Positions 1-9,298 of a DNA stretch of 43,681 bases are shown in pieces. This DNA is from PGYR01 sp041675005 (GTDB taxonomy: Bacteria > Bacteroidota > Ignavibacteria > Kapaibacteriales > UBA2268). Made by a program: the position numbers and the translations under genes. The stretch is from contig JBAYUQ010000025.1 of the NCBI GenBank assembly GCA_041675005.1, positions 1-43,681 on the forward strand, written 5' to 3'. The notes under the pieces are model-generated. The model did not search any database, was not told the origin of the DNA, and saw only the letters and a list, made by a program, of their open reading frames with translations. Every line of letters starts with the position of its first letter. The stretch's first letter is position 1.

Positions 1-2823
1 AGCAGGGTTTTCATCGAATACTATAGTTGCATTGTTTTTTATAGTCTCACCAGAGTTAACATTGTCTTTTAGCTTCACACTGAATGAAACGAAGCCCTCG
101 CCTTGTGGTGGTGTTACGTTTGGTGGCAATTCTATACCTTCTATATACCAACGTAATACATTGCCTTTTCTTTCCATAATCCAGTTATATTCTTCACCGG
201 AGTGGCTAGTATTTCCAAATTCGACAGATTCCCAATCGAATACAGATGACAGTGTATCTACTATCTCGATTTTGTAAGCTGGTGCAGTAGCTTCTTTCTT
301 ATTTTCGAAAGCTATATTATACAGGAATGTACCAGCTCTACGTAAATAGTTTTCTTCGCCATATCCGGATGGACCGCTTTTCTCGTTCGGATCACAAGAT
401 ATCACCATTGTAACTTTTTTACTTTTGCCAGCTACTACTTTTGATTCTTCTACTCCGTATAGTCCAGTTTCCTTATAGAACCAATGGAATAGTCTTTGTC
501 TTAGTGAAGGTGCTACCTTTGAAACTGTTTCGACTGCAGATCCAACTTTAAAAGCAACAGCAGATAACGGATTTGTATTAGCTACTTTTTCTACACCAGT
601 TTTAATTACTGATTTAAGAGTGAATGCTCCAATACCTTCTTCTTGTTTTTGCAGTTTTATTTGCTGTACAGTTAGCCCTAAGCCCCTTGCGTATTCTGCC
701 TGCTCTTTCTCATCTAGCCCAATTTTATCGCTAACATAATCAACAACTACATCTTCTATAGCATCGTTTCTTAGGTTCTTACCGATTGCACCTAGTATAA
801 TCGCACCACCAGCAGACAATGTACCTTTCGTCCCAGGGGCAACCCCATGCACAACGAAATCAAATTTTACAGTCTCATTAGGATTCAGCGAAGGTATGAA
901 AAGCAATGCAGTATCATCTGCCTTTAGACCCATAGAATCGAATGGAACTTTGACTATTCCATCATTAGAGTAGAACTCGAAATAATCGAATACTATCTCA
1001 TCATCAACATCGATAGCCAATATATAACTATCTGTTTGCTTGTTTGTAATATTGTCTATAGTTACTGTGAAAGGGTTAGGTGCCCCCAAACGCACATCGC
1101 TTCGACCAATCAAGTTAATCTCTATTGGTCTTTCTAGTGGTACACTTACGTTTCCAGTACCAATGACAAAATCACCAAATTCAGTTAGCATTGATTCCAG
1201 TTTTGACAATGACCCTATACTGAAATAATTTTCTTCCATATTATGTTCTGCAAATTCACCAACTGAAACTACCTTCCAAGTCGCACCACCATCAGTAGTT
1301 CTGAAAACATTTAGGTCTTCTTCTTTTTGACCATTAAGCTGTGTCTCATCGTAGAAGAACTTGATTGTGTATTGTAAATCAATATATTTGTCAGGAGTTT
1401 GTATTCTCCACCATCTTTTGGTTGTACCTGATAACCCAGGATATGCTTGATTATTAACTGTTTTAACGTTTATGCTATTAATAATACCGTCATTAAGTGT
1501 CCCTTTCCAAGATCTTAATTCATAATCAACGGATGTTCCAATTTGATTAGTAAAATTACGGTTAAGCCAACTATTTTTAACATCATGTACTCTGTCTAGC
1601 ACCCCGTTATTAATCAACTTGATATCCTTAGCGATATAGAATTGACTGACGTCAATTCCAGATAATTCCAAATAACCGGTAGTATCTATTTCTAAATCAG
1701 CAAATAATTCTAATCTTCCACCAATAATAAATTTATCTTCGATTAGTGCCTTACCACCAGGGGTAGCGGTTGTTTCTGATTGTAATATTTTAAAGTTATT
1801 ATCTACAATTCCATTAATTTTACGTGTGCTACCTTCGGTGACAATAACGATGTCAGTTACACCTGTAATTGATGTATTACTAAAGTTGCCATACACGCTT
1901 ACTGTCATATTTTTTGCTGCAAATACTACTCCTGCCGTTCTAATAGTGTCATAGTTCATAATTCCATTATTGAAGAAATTACCATTAACCCTTATTTTTG
2001 TTAATCGCTCAGCAGTACTTACTTTTGTGTTCTCATTTATATAAAGATTACCATTAATTGTGAATGCATTCAAAAATGCATAATCTTTACTCTCAATAGT
2101 AGCATCACCAGTTATATCAGCTGCAAATATTGACTTATCAATATTAATTATTCCTGGCGTTTCAAATATGATTGGTACTAAGAAATTTGTTTTTGAAGTT
2201 ACATAACCTGAGTAAGCAATAGTATCAGCTTCTAATATTAGATTATAATTTTTCAAGTTAATAAACCCATCACCAGATTTACTAACTCTACTGTTTTTAA
2301 ACCATAAATCAGAATTAGCAGTAATACTAGAAACAGTATTATTAATAATAAAGTTTGTACTTTCTATTGGTTTTGATGAAGATAAAAAGATGTCACTTCC
2401 ATTCAAATAAATTGTTCTTGGTTTTAAAATACCATTATTTTCAAGACCGCCATATAACTTTATATCGAAATAAGCTTTTAAATCAATAATCTCACCGTTG
2501 TTAATTAGATTACCACCTATATTTAGGATAACATAACCGCCAGAGCCATCTCCTTCCCTAAGAATTGTACCACCTGTGTTCACAGTTAAGTTATTCGTCA
2601 GATATGCTGTAGAAGAATAAAGTCCTCCATTAGTAATTACTAATGAAGTAATCACAACATCATCATTTTCAGTAGGGACTATCCCCCCAACCCACGTAGT
2701 TTTGTCACCCCATTTCCCTCCTTGAGGTGTTGATGTTATTGTCTTCGCATCAACTGTTGTTATTCCTAATGCCATTACCAAAAGTAATAGGAAAGGAATT
2801 TTAATTATGGAGTTTGTATTCAT
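1..2823 (-). CDS. Large secreted repeat protein with DUF7619-like C-terminal region (partial, runs off the left edge)
   Basis: An uninterrupted minus-strand reading frame of 941 codons starts at the ATG at 2823 and is still open at base 1, so the C-terminus is missing. The start has a purine-rich AAAGGCGG a few bases upstream. Residues 1-25 form a signal peptide. Residues about 30-60 (GGKWGDKTTWVGG, then VPTENDDVVI) resemble the G8-type opening of large Bacteroidota surface proteins. A long stretch rich in Asn, Gly, Ile and Thr follows, looking like beta-helix or beta-sandwich repeats. From about residue 805 (CDPNEKSGPSGYGEENYL) to the edge it matches the DUF7619/conserved-repeat type that usually directly precedes a T9SS sorting tail (FSVKLKDN, then NNATIVFDENP). 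A secreted or surface role is inferred from this architecture; ligand and function are unknown. The gene reads away from the ClC gene, separated by about 220 bp. Confidence 0.8.
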   Translation of the reverse strand, partial: MNTNSIIKIPFLLLLVMALGITTVDAKTITSTPQGGKWGDKTTWVGGIVPTENDDVVITSLVITNGGLYSSTAYLTNNLTVNTGGTILREGDGSGGYVILNIGGNLINNGEIIDLKAYFDIKLYGGLENNGILKPRTIYLNGSDIFLSSSKPIESTNFIINNTVSSITANSDLWFKNSRVSKSGDGFINLKNYNLILEADTIAYSGYVTSKTNFLVPIIFETPGIINIDKSIFAADITGDATIESKDYAFLNAFTINGNLYINENTKVSTAERLTKIRVNGNFFNNGIMNYDTIRTAGVVFAAKNMTVSVYGNFSNTSITGVTDIVIVTEGSTRKINGIVDNNFKILQSETTATPGGKALIEDKFIIGGRLELFADLEIDTTGYLELSGIDVSQFYIAKDIKLINNGVLDRVHDVKNSWLNRNFTNQIGTSVDYELRSWKGTLNDGIINSINVKTVNNQAYPGLSGTTKRWWRIQTPDKYIDLQYTIKFFYDETQLNGQKEEDLNVFRTTDGGATWKVVSVGEFAEHNMEENYFSIGSLSKLESMLTEFGDFVIGTGNVSVPLERPIEINLIGRSDVRLGAPNPFTVTIDNITNKQTDSYILAIDVDDEIVFDYFEFYSNDGIVKVPFDSMGLKADDTALLFIPSLNPNETVKFDFVVHGVAPGTKGTLSAGGAIILGAIGKNLRNDAIEDVVVDYVSDKIGLDEKEQAEYARGLGLTVQQIKLQKQEEGIGAFTLKSVIKTGVEKVANTNPLSAVAFKVGSAVETVSKVAPSLRQRLFHWFYKETGLYGVEESKVVAGKSKKVTMVISCDPNEKSGPSGYGEENYLRRAGTFLYNIAFENKKEATAPAYKIEIVDTLSSVFDWESVEFGNTSHSGEEYNWIMERKGNVLRWYIEGIELPPNVTPPQGEGFVSFSVKLKDNVNSGETIKNNATIVFDENPA

Positions 2824-3042
2824 AAATCCGCCTTTATATATTATTTATTAATTGTTATTATTTTTCAATTTATTAGAAATTATTTCTATTAATTCATTTC
2901 CGAAATTTAATAAAAATCATTATTAATTCCAATAATAAAGACTCTTTTATCTCTTATTTATTTTCCAAAAATGCTCACGCGAATTTTGTGTATATGCGTC
3001 AGTAATTCTAACTATTTGGCACTAAATGAATAACAAGAATTA

Positions 3043-4314
3043 CTACTTTTCCTCTTCCAGTTGAGATTTGATGAAGGGAATACGAGGAGCAAGGAAATAG
3101 CCAGTTAGACTAGCAAAGAGTATAGGGATAAAGTAAGTGAATCCCGTAAGAGTAGATATAAGTATAGTTGTACTCATAGGAGTTCTGGTAACGCATGAGT
3201 TGATAGCGGCCATACAGCTAACTATAGTAAGAGACAAGCTGACTGAAGGAAAGATGGAATGAATAATCAATCCCAAAGTAGCCCCAGAGAAGAAAAGAGG
3301 GATTATAAATCCACCTCGCCAACCAGATGTAACCGTGATAGCAATTGCTAGTATCTTGAACAGCAGAATTGCTCCCAATAGCTCCAATGTGAAGTTACCA
3401 CTAACCAGCTCGTTTATCTGGTGATGACCGAAATAGCGAGTTATAGGATAGTAATATGAAATACCCCCTAATAAAATACCACCTATCAGAGTATTGACAT
3501 AAATTGGTGTTTTTAGCATTGAAAATGCGAGCTTGAATTGGCGTGCTAGTAGAATAAAAATCCATCCTAGTATAGTCGCTGCAATTGCGAATAAAACCGC
3601 ATAGAGAAAGTCAAATTTATCAACTAGGTGGTAGCTCGGTATGTTCCAAGTTGGGCCAATCCCAAGTTGAATTATTATTGCAAATATAACGTAGCTAAGA
3701 CTACTAGCAACGAATGCAGGTATAATAGCTTTGTAATATTCTACTGCATATCTGTGATGCAGGATTTCCAAAGAGAAAAGACTCCCCCCAAGTGGTGCAC
3801 CAAAAAGAGCTGTGAATCCCGATGCCATCCCTGCTATACTAAGCGAACGCATATCTTCCCCTTTTAGTCGGAAGAGTTTGCCCATCCAAGAGCCGATAGA
3901 ACCTGTAACTTGTACAAGTGGTGCCTCGGGGCCCAAACTACCACCAGAGCCCACGCATAGAAGCGAGGAAAGAATCATAGAAGTATTGTTGCGAGGGTCT
4001 AGCTTACCATCTTTGAATCGGATGTTATTCACTATTAACTGTATTTCCCCTGGGTCGCCTATCCAATGGATAATTAACCCCGCAAGAAGTCCAGAAAGTG
4101 CCATAACGGGAATCACTAACCATCCATCGAAAAAGCCAAGCCAGTGAGTTATGTATTCGAGAACAATCCAATATGCACCAGCCGTGATACCACCTGCAAT
4201 TCCAAGCAGTGCCCACAAAAATACCATTCTATTGAATACAAACGGTGTAAATTTAATTGGTTGGTCTAATACGTTGAGGTACTTGAATATCTTTTTTCGT
4301 CGCTTTAACTTCAT
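3043..4314 (-). CDS. ClC-family chloride channel / H+:anion antiporter
   Basis: This 423-residue polytopic membrane protein of the ClC family moves chloride or another anion across the inner membrane, as a channel or in exchange for protons. About ten hydrophobic segments are visible. The selectivity-filter region reads GSGGSLGPEAP near residues 122-131: the usual GREGP is GPEAP, but the gating glutamate (about residue 130) is kept. The later G-x-F-x-P filter motif is present as GWRGGFIIP near residue 345. The early GSGIP motif is not recognisable; the equivalent position reads GDPGEIQ. There is no C-terminal CBS pair, so this is the short form. The ATG start lacks a strong Shine-Dalgarno. 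Whether it is a channel or antiporter, and its preferred anion, cannot be told from the sequence. Confidence 0.9.
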   Translation of the reverse strand: MKLKRRKKIFKYLNVLDQPIKFTPFVFNRMVFLWALLGIAGGITAGAYWIVLEYITHWLGFFDGWLVIPVMALSGLLAGLIIHWIGDPGEIQLIVNNIRFKDGKLDPRNNTSMILSSLLCVGSGGSLGPEAPLVQVTGSIGSWMGKLFRLKGEDMRSLSIAGMASGFTALFGAPLGGSLFSLEILHHRYAVEYYKAIIPAFVASSLSYVIFAIIIQLGIGPTWNIPSYHLVDKFDFLYAVLFAIAATILGWIFILLARQFKLAFSMLKTPIYVNTLIGGILLGGISYYYPITRYFGHHQINELVSGNFTLELLGAILLFKILAIAITVTSGWRGGFIIPLFFSGATLGLIIHSIFPSVSLSLTIVSCMAAINSCVTRTPMSTTILISTLTGFTYFIPILFASLTGYFLAPRIPFIKSQLEEEK

Positions 4315-4465
4315 TTCAGTTTCGCTTATTCTAATATCGAAAATTCTAGCGTTCGCAAATTATGAAATAAATTAAAAAAATGGGCTAAGGTCTAACTTTT
4401 TTGTGAGAATCACTGATTAAGCGGATTTATGGATGACGCAGATATTTTGTTCTTATGAAGCTGTA

Positions 4466-4634
4466 GAGACGTATTGCATACGTCTCATACCCCATAACTC
4501 TTTGCAAACACGTCACTCTGATAACGCCGTAGGCGTTAGAAGAGTCCAGGAGAACTCCGCAGGAGTTCATTTTTTATGGGACTAAAGTCCGAGTTGTTTG
4601 GATTTTATTACTATCCGTTGGCTAAAGCCAACGG
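4466..4634. repeat. Cluster of five perfect short palindromes (REP-like composite repeat, copy 1)
   Basis: Between miaB and the ClC gene (gap 4315-4679) lie five hairpin-forming palindromes in a row. They are 4466-4486 (arms GAGACGTAT/ATACGTCTC, loop TGC), 4522-4538 (TAACGCC/GGCGTTA, loop GTA), 4552-4568 (GAACTCC/GGAGTTC, loop GCA), 4579-4590 (GGACT/AGTCC, loop AA) and 4615-4634 (CCGTTGGCT/AGCCAACGG, loop AA). All arms pair perfectly. The first, fourth and fifth recur in the same order and orientation at 26422-26676, so this is a repeat family and not a simple terminator. No convincing ORF crosses it. The rest of the 4315-4679 gap shows nothing further. Confidence 0.85.
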
Positions 4635-4679
4635 ACATACAGTATTCTTAATTTCTGTTGTAGAGATTACAAAAACCAC

Positions 4680-6050
4680 CTACTTCACTACCTCTACAAA
4701 TAGTGTAGCGGAGTTAGCACTTACTACTTTTGCTTTTAGTAAATCGCCTTCTTTTTCACCGTTGTATGGGAAAATACACATTTTGTTTGTGTCGCTTCTT
4801 CCTTGCCACATTTCTTCTTTTTTCTTGCTTGGTCCTTCGACTAGTATTTCGTGGGTTTTACCAACTTCGGCTTCGTTTATTTCGCCAGCTATAGCTCGTT
4901 GTTGGAAAATTATTTCTTCCAAACGTCTCGTCTTTACTTCTTCTGGTACATCATCTGGATATTTTTTCTCAGCTAATGTATTTCCTCTTTCCGAATATTT
5001 GAACATAAACGCACCGTCGTATCTGACTTCTTTCATCAAATCAAGGGTCATTTGGTGGTCTTCTTCAGTCTCCGTACAATAGCCAGAGATTATGTCAGTA
5101 GAGAGGGAAACTCCCGGTACGTGCTTTCTAATCATAGCTATTCGCTCTAAATATTCGTCTGCTGTATAGTCGCGACGCATTTTCTTTAGGATTTTGCTAC
5201 TTCCGGATTGTATCGGCAAGTGAATGAAATTACAGATATTGTCATATTTCTCGTGTGCATAGATTAGCTCATCGCTCATATCGTGCGGATGACTTGTAGA
5301 ATATCTAATTCTTAGATAAGGTAATGCTTGAGCAATTCCTTCTAGTAATTTGGGAAAGTCTTTCTTTGCATTCAAATCATTGTAACTATTCACGTTCTGA
5401 CCCAATAGAGTTACTTCTTTTACTCCACTTTCGTATAGTCCAATCGTCTGTTGCAATACGGAATCGTAACTGCTCGAACGCTCTCTACCACGCGTATAGG
5501 GAACTACACAAAATGCACAGTAGTTATTACAACCACGCATAATAGATAGCCATGCACTTACCCCTTCTGTTCTAAGGGGAGTTATATCTTCATAAGTTTC
5601 TACTTTACTTAGCTCAACGGCTATTCCTTGTTCACCTTTCAGTGCTTGAGTTATAAGTGAAGGTAATGAACGATATTCATCAGGACCTACAACTATACTG
5701 ACTAGGTCACGTTCACCTATTAGCTTAGTTTTCAATCTCTCAGCCATACAGCCAAGAATCCCAACTACTAGTTTGAATTTCTTCTTTTTGTATTGGCGCA
5801 GGTGCGATAAACGGTGGAAGATTTTTTGTTCAGCATTATCACGAACTGAGCATGTATTAAGTAAAATTACGTCCGCATTGTCAGCAGTATCTGTAATAGC
5901 AAAACCATCATTCGCCAAGATCGAGGCCACAACTTCGGAGTCTGCCTGATTCATCTGACAGCCGTAAGTTTCTATGTAAACTTTCTTAGCTTTTGGGTTA
6001 GTACTATTTTTATCTGCTTGCTTTTTCGGACTCATCAAATCTATATACAT
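4680..6050 (-). CDS. miaB: tRNA-2-methylthio-N6-dimethylallyladenosine synthase MiaB
   Basis: This radical-SAM methylthiotransferase adds the 2-methylthio group to i6A37 of tRNAs reading UNN codons. The frame is open back to a TTG at 6125, and residue numbers here count from that codon. The N-terminal cluster-binding domain has Cys at YGCQMN (56), NTCSVR (92) and GCMAER (126). The radical SAM motif CNNYCAFC (199-206) is followed by the family signature PYTRGRERS. A TRAM domain forms roughly the last 65 residues. I chose the ATG at 6050 because AAGG lies 8 bases upstream. The ATG at 6035 and the TTG at 6125 (GGAG 5 bases upstream) are alternatives. It lies 20-95 bp downstream of the E1 gene, depending on start, on the same strand and could be cotranscribed with it. 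Confidence 0.95.
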   Translation of the reverse strand: MYIDLMSPKKQADKNSTNPKAKKVYIETYGCQMNQADSEVVASILANDGFAITDTADNADVILLNTCSVRDNAEQKIFHRLSHLRQYKKKKFKLVVGILGCMAERLKTKLIGERDLVSIVVGPDEYRSLPSLITQALKGEQGIAVELSKVETYEDITPLRTEGVSAWLSIMRGCNNYCAFCVVPYTRGRERSSSYDSVLQQTIGLYESGVKEVTLLGQNVNSYNDLNAKKDFPKLLEGIAQALPYLRIRYSTSHPHDMSDELIYAHEKYDNICNFIHLPIQSGSSKILKKMRRDYTADEYLERIAMIRKHVPGVSLSTDIISGYCTETEEDHQMTLDLMKEVRYDGAFMFKYSERGNTLAEKKYPDDVPEEVKTRRLEEIIFQQRAIAGEINEAEVGKTHEILVEGPSKKKEEMWQGRSDTNKMCIFPYNGEKEGDLLKAKVVSANSATLFVEVVK

Positions 6051-6145
6051 CTCAAATACCTTGTTTTGCTTATTTTCGTTTTTTAATTGACTTCTAAGAT
6101 AAGAATAAATTGACAATAAAGTCAAGTTACTCCGATTAATAGTCT

Positions 6146-8143
6146 TTAGTAATTAATCAAATAGTCGAGTTTATTTTCCAATCTTACATTTGGAAGGAAA
6201 TTAGCTTCCAAATCATCGGCAAACGGAACAGGTGTATCCAGAGAACCCACCCTAACTACTGGTGCATCCAAATAGTCAAACAATTGTTCAGTTATATAAG
6301 CTGAAAGCTCTGCTATTACTCCACCAGTTATAGTGTCTTCTTGTAATAGAAGTACTCTATTCGTTTTCTTTACGGTTTCTTCTATTATTTCTTTGTCGAA
6401 AGGAAGTAGAGTTCTCAAATCAATTATTTCTACATCCAATCCTTTTCGTTCTACTAGTTCTCTTGCCCAATGTACTCCATAACCATAGGTGATAATACTT
6501 GCTGTGTTACCACGAGTTACATAGCTACCTTTCCCAAGTTCAATGCTATATATATCATCATATATTTCTTCTTTTATTTTTCTGTATAGTGCTTTATGCT
6601 CGAAGAATAGTACCGGATTCTCTTCGTTGATACTAGCCACTAGTAGTCCTTTCGCATCAGTAGGGTTAGATGGATAAACAAGCTTCAACCCAGGTGTTTG
6701 GAAGAACCAACCCTCAGTAGATTGTGAATGAAATGGACCTGCACCTACACCTGCTCCTGTAGGCATTCTTATTAGAACGTCTGCGTTTTGTCCCCAGCGA
6801 TAGTTGAGCTTAGCCAGATTGTTTACTATTTGGTTGAATCCGCAAGTAACGAAATCGGAGAACTGCATTTCGACTATTGGCTTATAGCCCTCTATTGCCA
6901 TTCCAAGTGCTGCACCAATTGCTCCAGATTCTATTATCGGAGTATTCCGGACTCTATCACGACCAAACTTTTCTAGAAAACCTTGCGTTACTTTGAATGC
7001 ACCACCATACTCGGCTATGTCTTGCCCCATCAGAATGACTTTGTCGTTTCGCTCCATAGATTGGTATAGTCCGTCAGATATCGCCTCTATGAAGCGCTTC
7101 TCTGTCTTGTTTTCTGACTTTGGATTGATTTCTATATGTGGGTTTAACTTGTAAACATCGGCATACTCTGCCTCTGTATTAACAGTGATTTCTGGCTCTT
7201 CGAACGCACTTTCTATTGCTTCATCTATATACTCTGCGAACTCTTTTCTGATGTTTTCTACATCTTCATTTGTGATAATTTTTGTATCAAGTAAGTACTG
7301 CTCGTAGTTAACGACTGGGTCTTTTTTCGCCCATTCTACAAATAATTCTTGAGGTATATACTTAGTACCAGATGATTCTTCATGTCCTCTCATTCTGAAA
7401 GTAATACATTCCAATAATATTGGTTCTGGATTCTCTCTCATCGAAATCATAATATCTTTAATTGTCTCATATACTTCGAGTATATTATTCCCATCTATTT
7501 TTATTGCTTTTATACCATACCCAGGCCCTTTCGAAATGAAGTCCTTCATTGCGAATTGCTCAGAGCTAGGCGTCGATAAGCCATAACCGTTATTTTCTAC
7601 TAGAAATAGTACAGGCAATTTCCATACAGCAGCTAAGTTGAGTGCTTCATGAAATTCACCTTCACTAGTGCCGCCATCTCCAGTGAAAACTAATGTTCCT
7701 TTGTTTTCAGAATTTAGTTTTTTAGCTAGAGACAGGCCATTAGCAATGCTTAATTGTGGTCCTAAGTGGGATATCATACCAATTATATGGTCATCTATAC
7801 TTCCGAAGTGAAATGAACGGTCTCTTCCTTTGGTATAGCCGTTTGCCTTTCCTTGGAATTGGGAGAATAGCTTTTTGAGCGGCATATTACGACTAGTAAA
7901 TACCCCCAAATTACGATGCATTGGTAATATGAACTCATCATCGAGCATAGCTAAAGTAGAGCCGACAGATATAGCTTCCTGTCCTATTCCCGAGAACCAT
8001 TTGGAGATTCGATTCTGACGCAATAGTAATATCATCTTTTCCTCAATCATACGAGGTAGAAGAATATTACGGTAGAGCATTATTTTTTCGTCATTAGACG
8101 TTTTAAACTTATTATAATCAAAGGGGTTTGTTTTTGCAGACAT
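6146..8143 (-). CDS. Fused alpha/beta 2-oxoacid dehydrogenase E1 component
   Basis: This thiamine-diphosphate-dependent E1 decarboxylates a 2-oxoacid in a multienzyme complex. The alpha half comes first, with the ThDP motif GDGGTSEGEFHEAL ending in ENNGYG (about residues 169-201 counted from the upstream ATG at 8185). The beta half starts near residue 355 (EKRFIEAISDGL) and includes the MGQDIAEYGGAFKVTQG and RVRNTPIIESG segments typical of the transketolase-like domain. Alpha and beta are separate genes in many bacteria, while fused forms of about 650-700 residues are common in Bacteroidota. Branched-chain 2-oxoacid and pyruvate/acetoin enzymes cannot be separated by eye, and no E2 or E3 gene is nearby. 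I prefer the ATG at 8143 (MSAKTNPF) because the extra 14 residues from 8185 look unlike the family; neither start has a clear Shine-Dalgarno. Confidence 0.9.
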   Translation of the reverse strand: MSAKTNPFDYNKFKTSNDEKIMLYRNILLPRMIEEKMILLLRQNRISKWFSGIGQEAISVGSTLAMLDDEFILPMHRNLGVFTSRNMPLKKLFSQFQGKANGYTKGRDRSFHFGSIDDHIIGMISHLGPQLSIANGLSLAKKLNSENKGTLVFTGDGGTSEGEFHEALNLAAVWKLPVLFLVENNGYGLSTPSSEQFAMKDFISKGPGYGIKAIKIDGNNILEVYETIKDIMISMRENPEPILLECITFRMRGHEESSGTKYIPQELFVEWAKKDPVVNYEQYLLDTKIITNEDVENIRKEFAEYIDEAIESAFEEPEITVNTEAEYADVYKLNPHIEINPKSENKTEKRFIEAISDGLYQSMERNDKVILMGQDIAEYGGAFKVTQGFLEKFGRDRVRNTPIIESGAIGAALGMAIEGYKPIVEMQFSDFVTCGFNQIVNNLAKLNYRWGQNADVLIRMPTGAGVGAGPFHSQSTEGWFFQTPGLKLVYPSNPTDAKGLLVASINEENPVLFFEHKALYRKIKEEIYDDIYSIELGKGSYVTRGNTASIITYGYGVHWARELVERKGLDVEIIDLRTLLPFDKEIIEETVKKTNRVLLLQEDTITGGVIAELSAYITEQLFDYLDAPVVRVGSLDTPVPFADDLEANFLPNVRLENKLDYLINY

Positions 8144-8219
8144 AATTTTCAGAATATTACAAAAAATAAAGTCTAATCTAAGCATAATCTTATTAATTAG
8201 AGCTTAGAAAATATCAATA

Positions 8220-9137
8220 TTAGGATGCAATTAATTCTGATAGCTTTAAAACTGCATCTACATAGGCATTGCTATGATTGTAGTGCCATACAGCTTTACG
8301 CTTTTTAGTTTCTGTTTTGCCCCATCCATTTGAGCTTAGGTAATTGCCGACACTATATATAGCATCTTCTTTATCAAATAGATTTACCACTTTATCGTTG
8401 TTGCCGTCCACAGCCCAGCTAACATAGCTAGAGGGTAGGAATTGTGACATACCAAATGCACCAGCCCAGGAACCTTCTATCTCAGTAATAGGTAGTGGAG
8501 ATAGTTTATTCAGCTGTTCAAGAGCGACTAATTGTTCCATCGCCCATTTAGTCTTGTATTTGGCTCTATCTTTTAGCTTTGTTAGATATTTGGTCAACTC
8601 TTCCGAATCGTTGTTATAAGTCTCTTTTAGAGTACGTGAATTCATATCAATGAAAATACTTTGGTCAGCAAGAGCAGTACTTAGGAATACGCTTACTATA
8701 TTATTATTCCCCAAATACCCACCGTGGCGAGTTTCGACATATAGTATAGAAGTTATTACTTCTTTTGGAACGCCGTACTTATCTTCTGCGGCTTGTAGTA
8801 TTGCTTGGTTTTCTTCTAGGAAAGTCTTGGATTTATTAACGGCTCTAGTATTATAGTGGCTACTGTAATCCGCTACTTTGCCAGAACCAATTACATTGAT
8901 TTTAACAAATCCTTCGTTGAATTTTACATTCTTATCGTTAATCAAATTATATATAAAAGCTGAGTCAACACCTTGTTTGACCAACTTTTCGGCAACTGGT
9001 TTGAATATCTCAGCAGTTGACATCTCGTTATTCGCAGACGAATAAGATATGTGTACAGATCCAAGTATGAAAGCTGAGCAAAGAATTAGCCCAAACTTAA
9101 AACCAGAGATTGATTTATATGTTAGATTGAAATTCAT
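8220..9137 (-). CDS. MltB-type lytic murein transglycosylase
   Basis: This 305-residue exported enzyme cleaves the MurNAc-GlcNAc bond of peptidoglycan to give 1,6-anhydro ends. Residues 1-35 form a signal peptide with hydrophobic core FGLILCSAFILG. The catalytic glutamate is E135 in ILYVETRHG, matching the VETRWG motif of E. coli MltB. The second conserved block GSWAGAFGMSQFLPSSY and the ending NYLSSNGW are also present. There is no lipobox, so it is probably soluble in the periplasm. The ATG has AAAGGA six bases upstream. It lies 74 bp downstream of the start of the E1 gene, on the same strand. Confidence 0.9.
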   Translation of the reverse strand: MNFNLTYKSISGFKFGLILCSAFILGSVHISYSSANNEMSTAEIFKPVAEKLVKQGVDSAFIYNLINDKNVKFNEGFVKINVIGSGKVADYSSHYNTRAVNKSKTFLEENQAILQAAEDKYGVPKEVITSILYVETRHGGYLGNNNIVSVFLSTALADQSIFIDMNSRTLKETYNNDSEELTKYLTKLKDRAKYKTKWAMEQLVALEQLNKLSPLPITEIEGSWAGAFGMSQFLPSSYVSWAVDGNNDKVVNLFDKEDAIYSVGNYLSSNGWGKTETKKRKAVWHYNHSNAYVDAVLKLSELIAS

Positions 9138-9240
9138 ATTTTTTCCTTTATGCTAAGGGAAATTTAAGAAATAAAAATGATTTATTGAAATAATATTTCA
9201 CTTCTTTATATATAAACACTCAAACATACCATTTTGTTAC

Positions 9241-9271
9241 AAAAAAAAACGCCCCAATCATTGAGGCGTTT
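9241..9271 (-). terminator. Rho-independent terminator of dnaA
   Basis: On the minus strand AAACGCC (9271-9265) pairs with GGCGTTT (9253-9247), and the stem is followed by a run of T (9249-9241). It lies 28 bp after the dnaA stop codon and fits an intrinsic terminator for dnaA. Confidence 0.85.
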
Positions 9272-9298
9272 ATCATTTACTTATTTATATGAAGATAT

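Noticed and set aside
3002..3043. An inverted repeat GTAATTCT/AGAATTAC near the ClC gene end
   Set aside because: It is AT-rich, with a 26-base loop and no T run, so it is not a convincing terminator.
4576..5082. A 168-codon plus-strand frame
   Set aside because: It runs antisense to the well supported miaB gene and starts inside the palindrome cluster.
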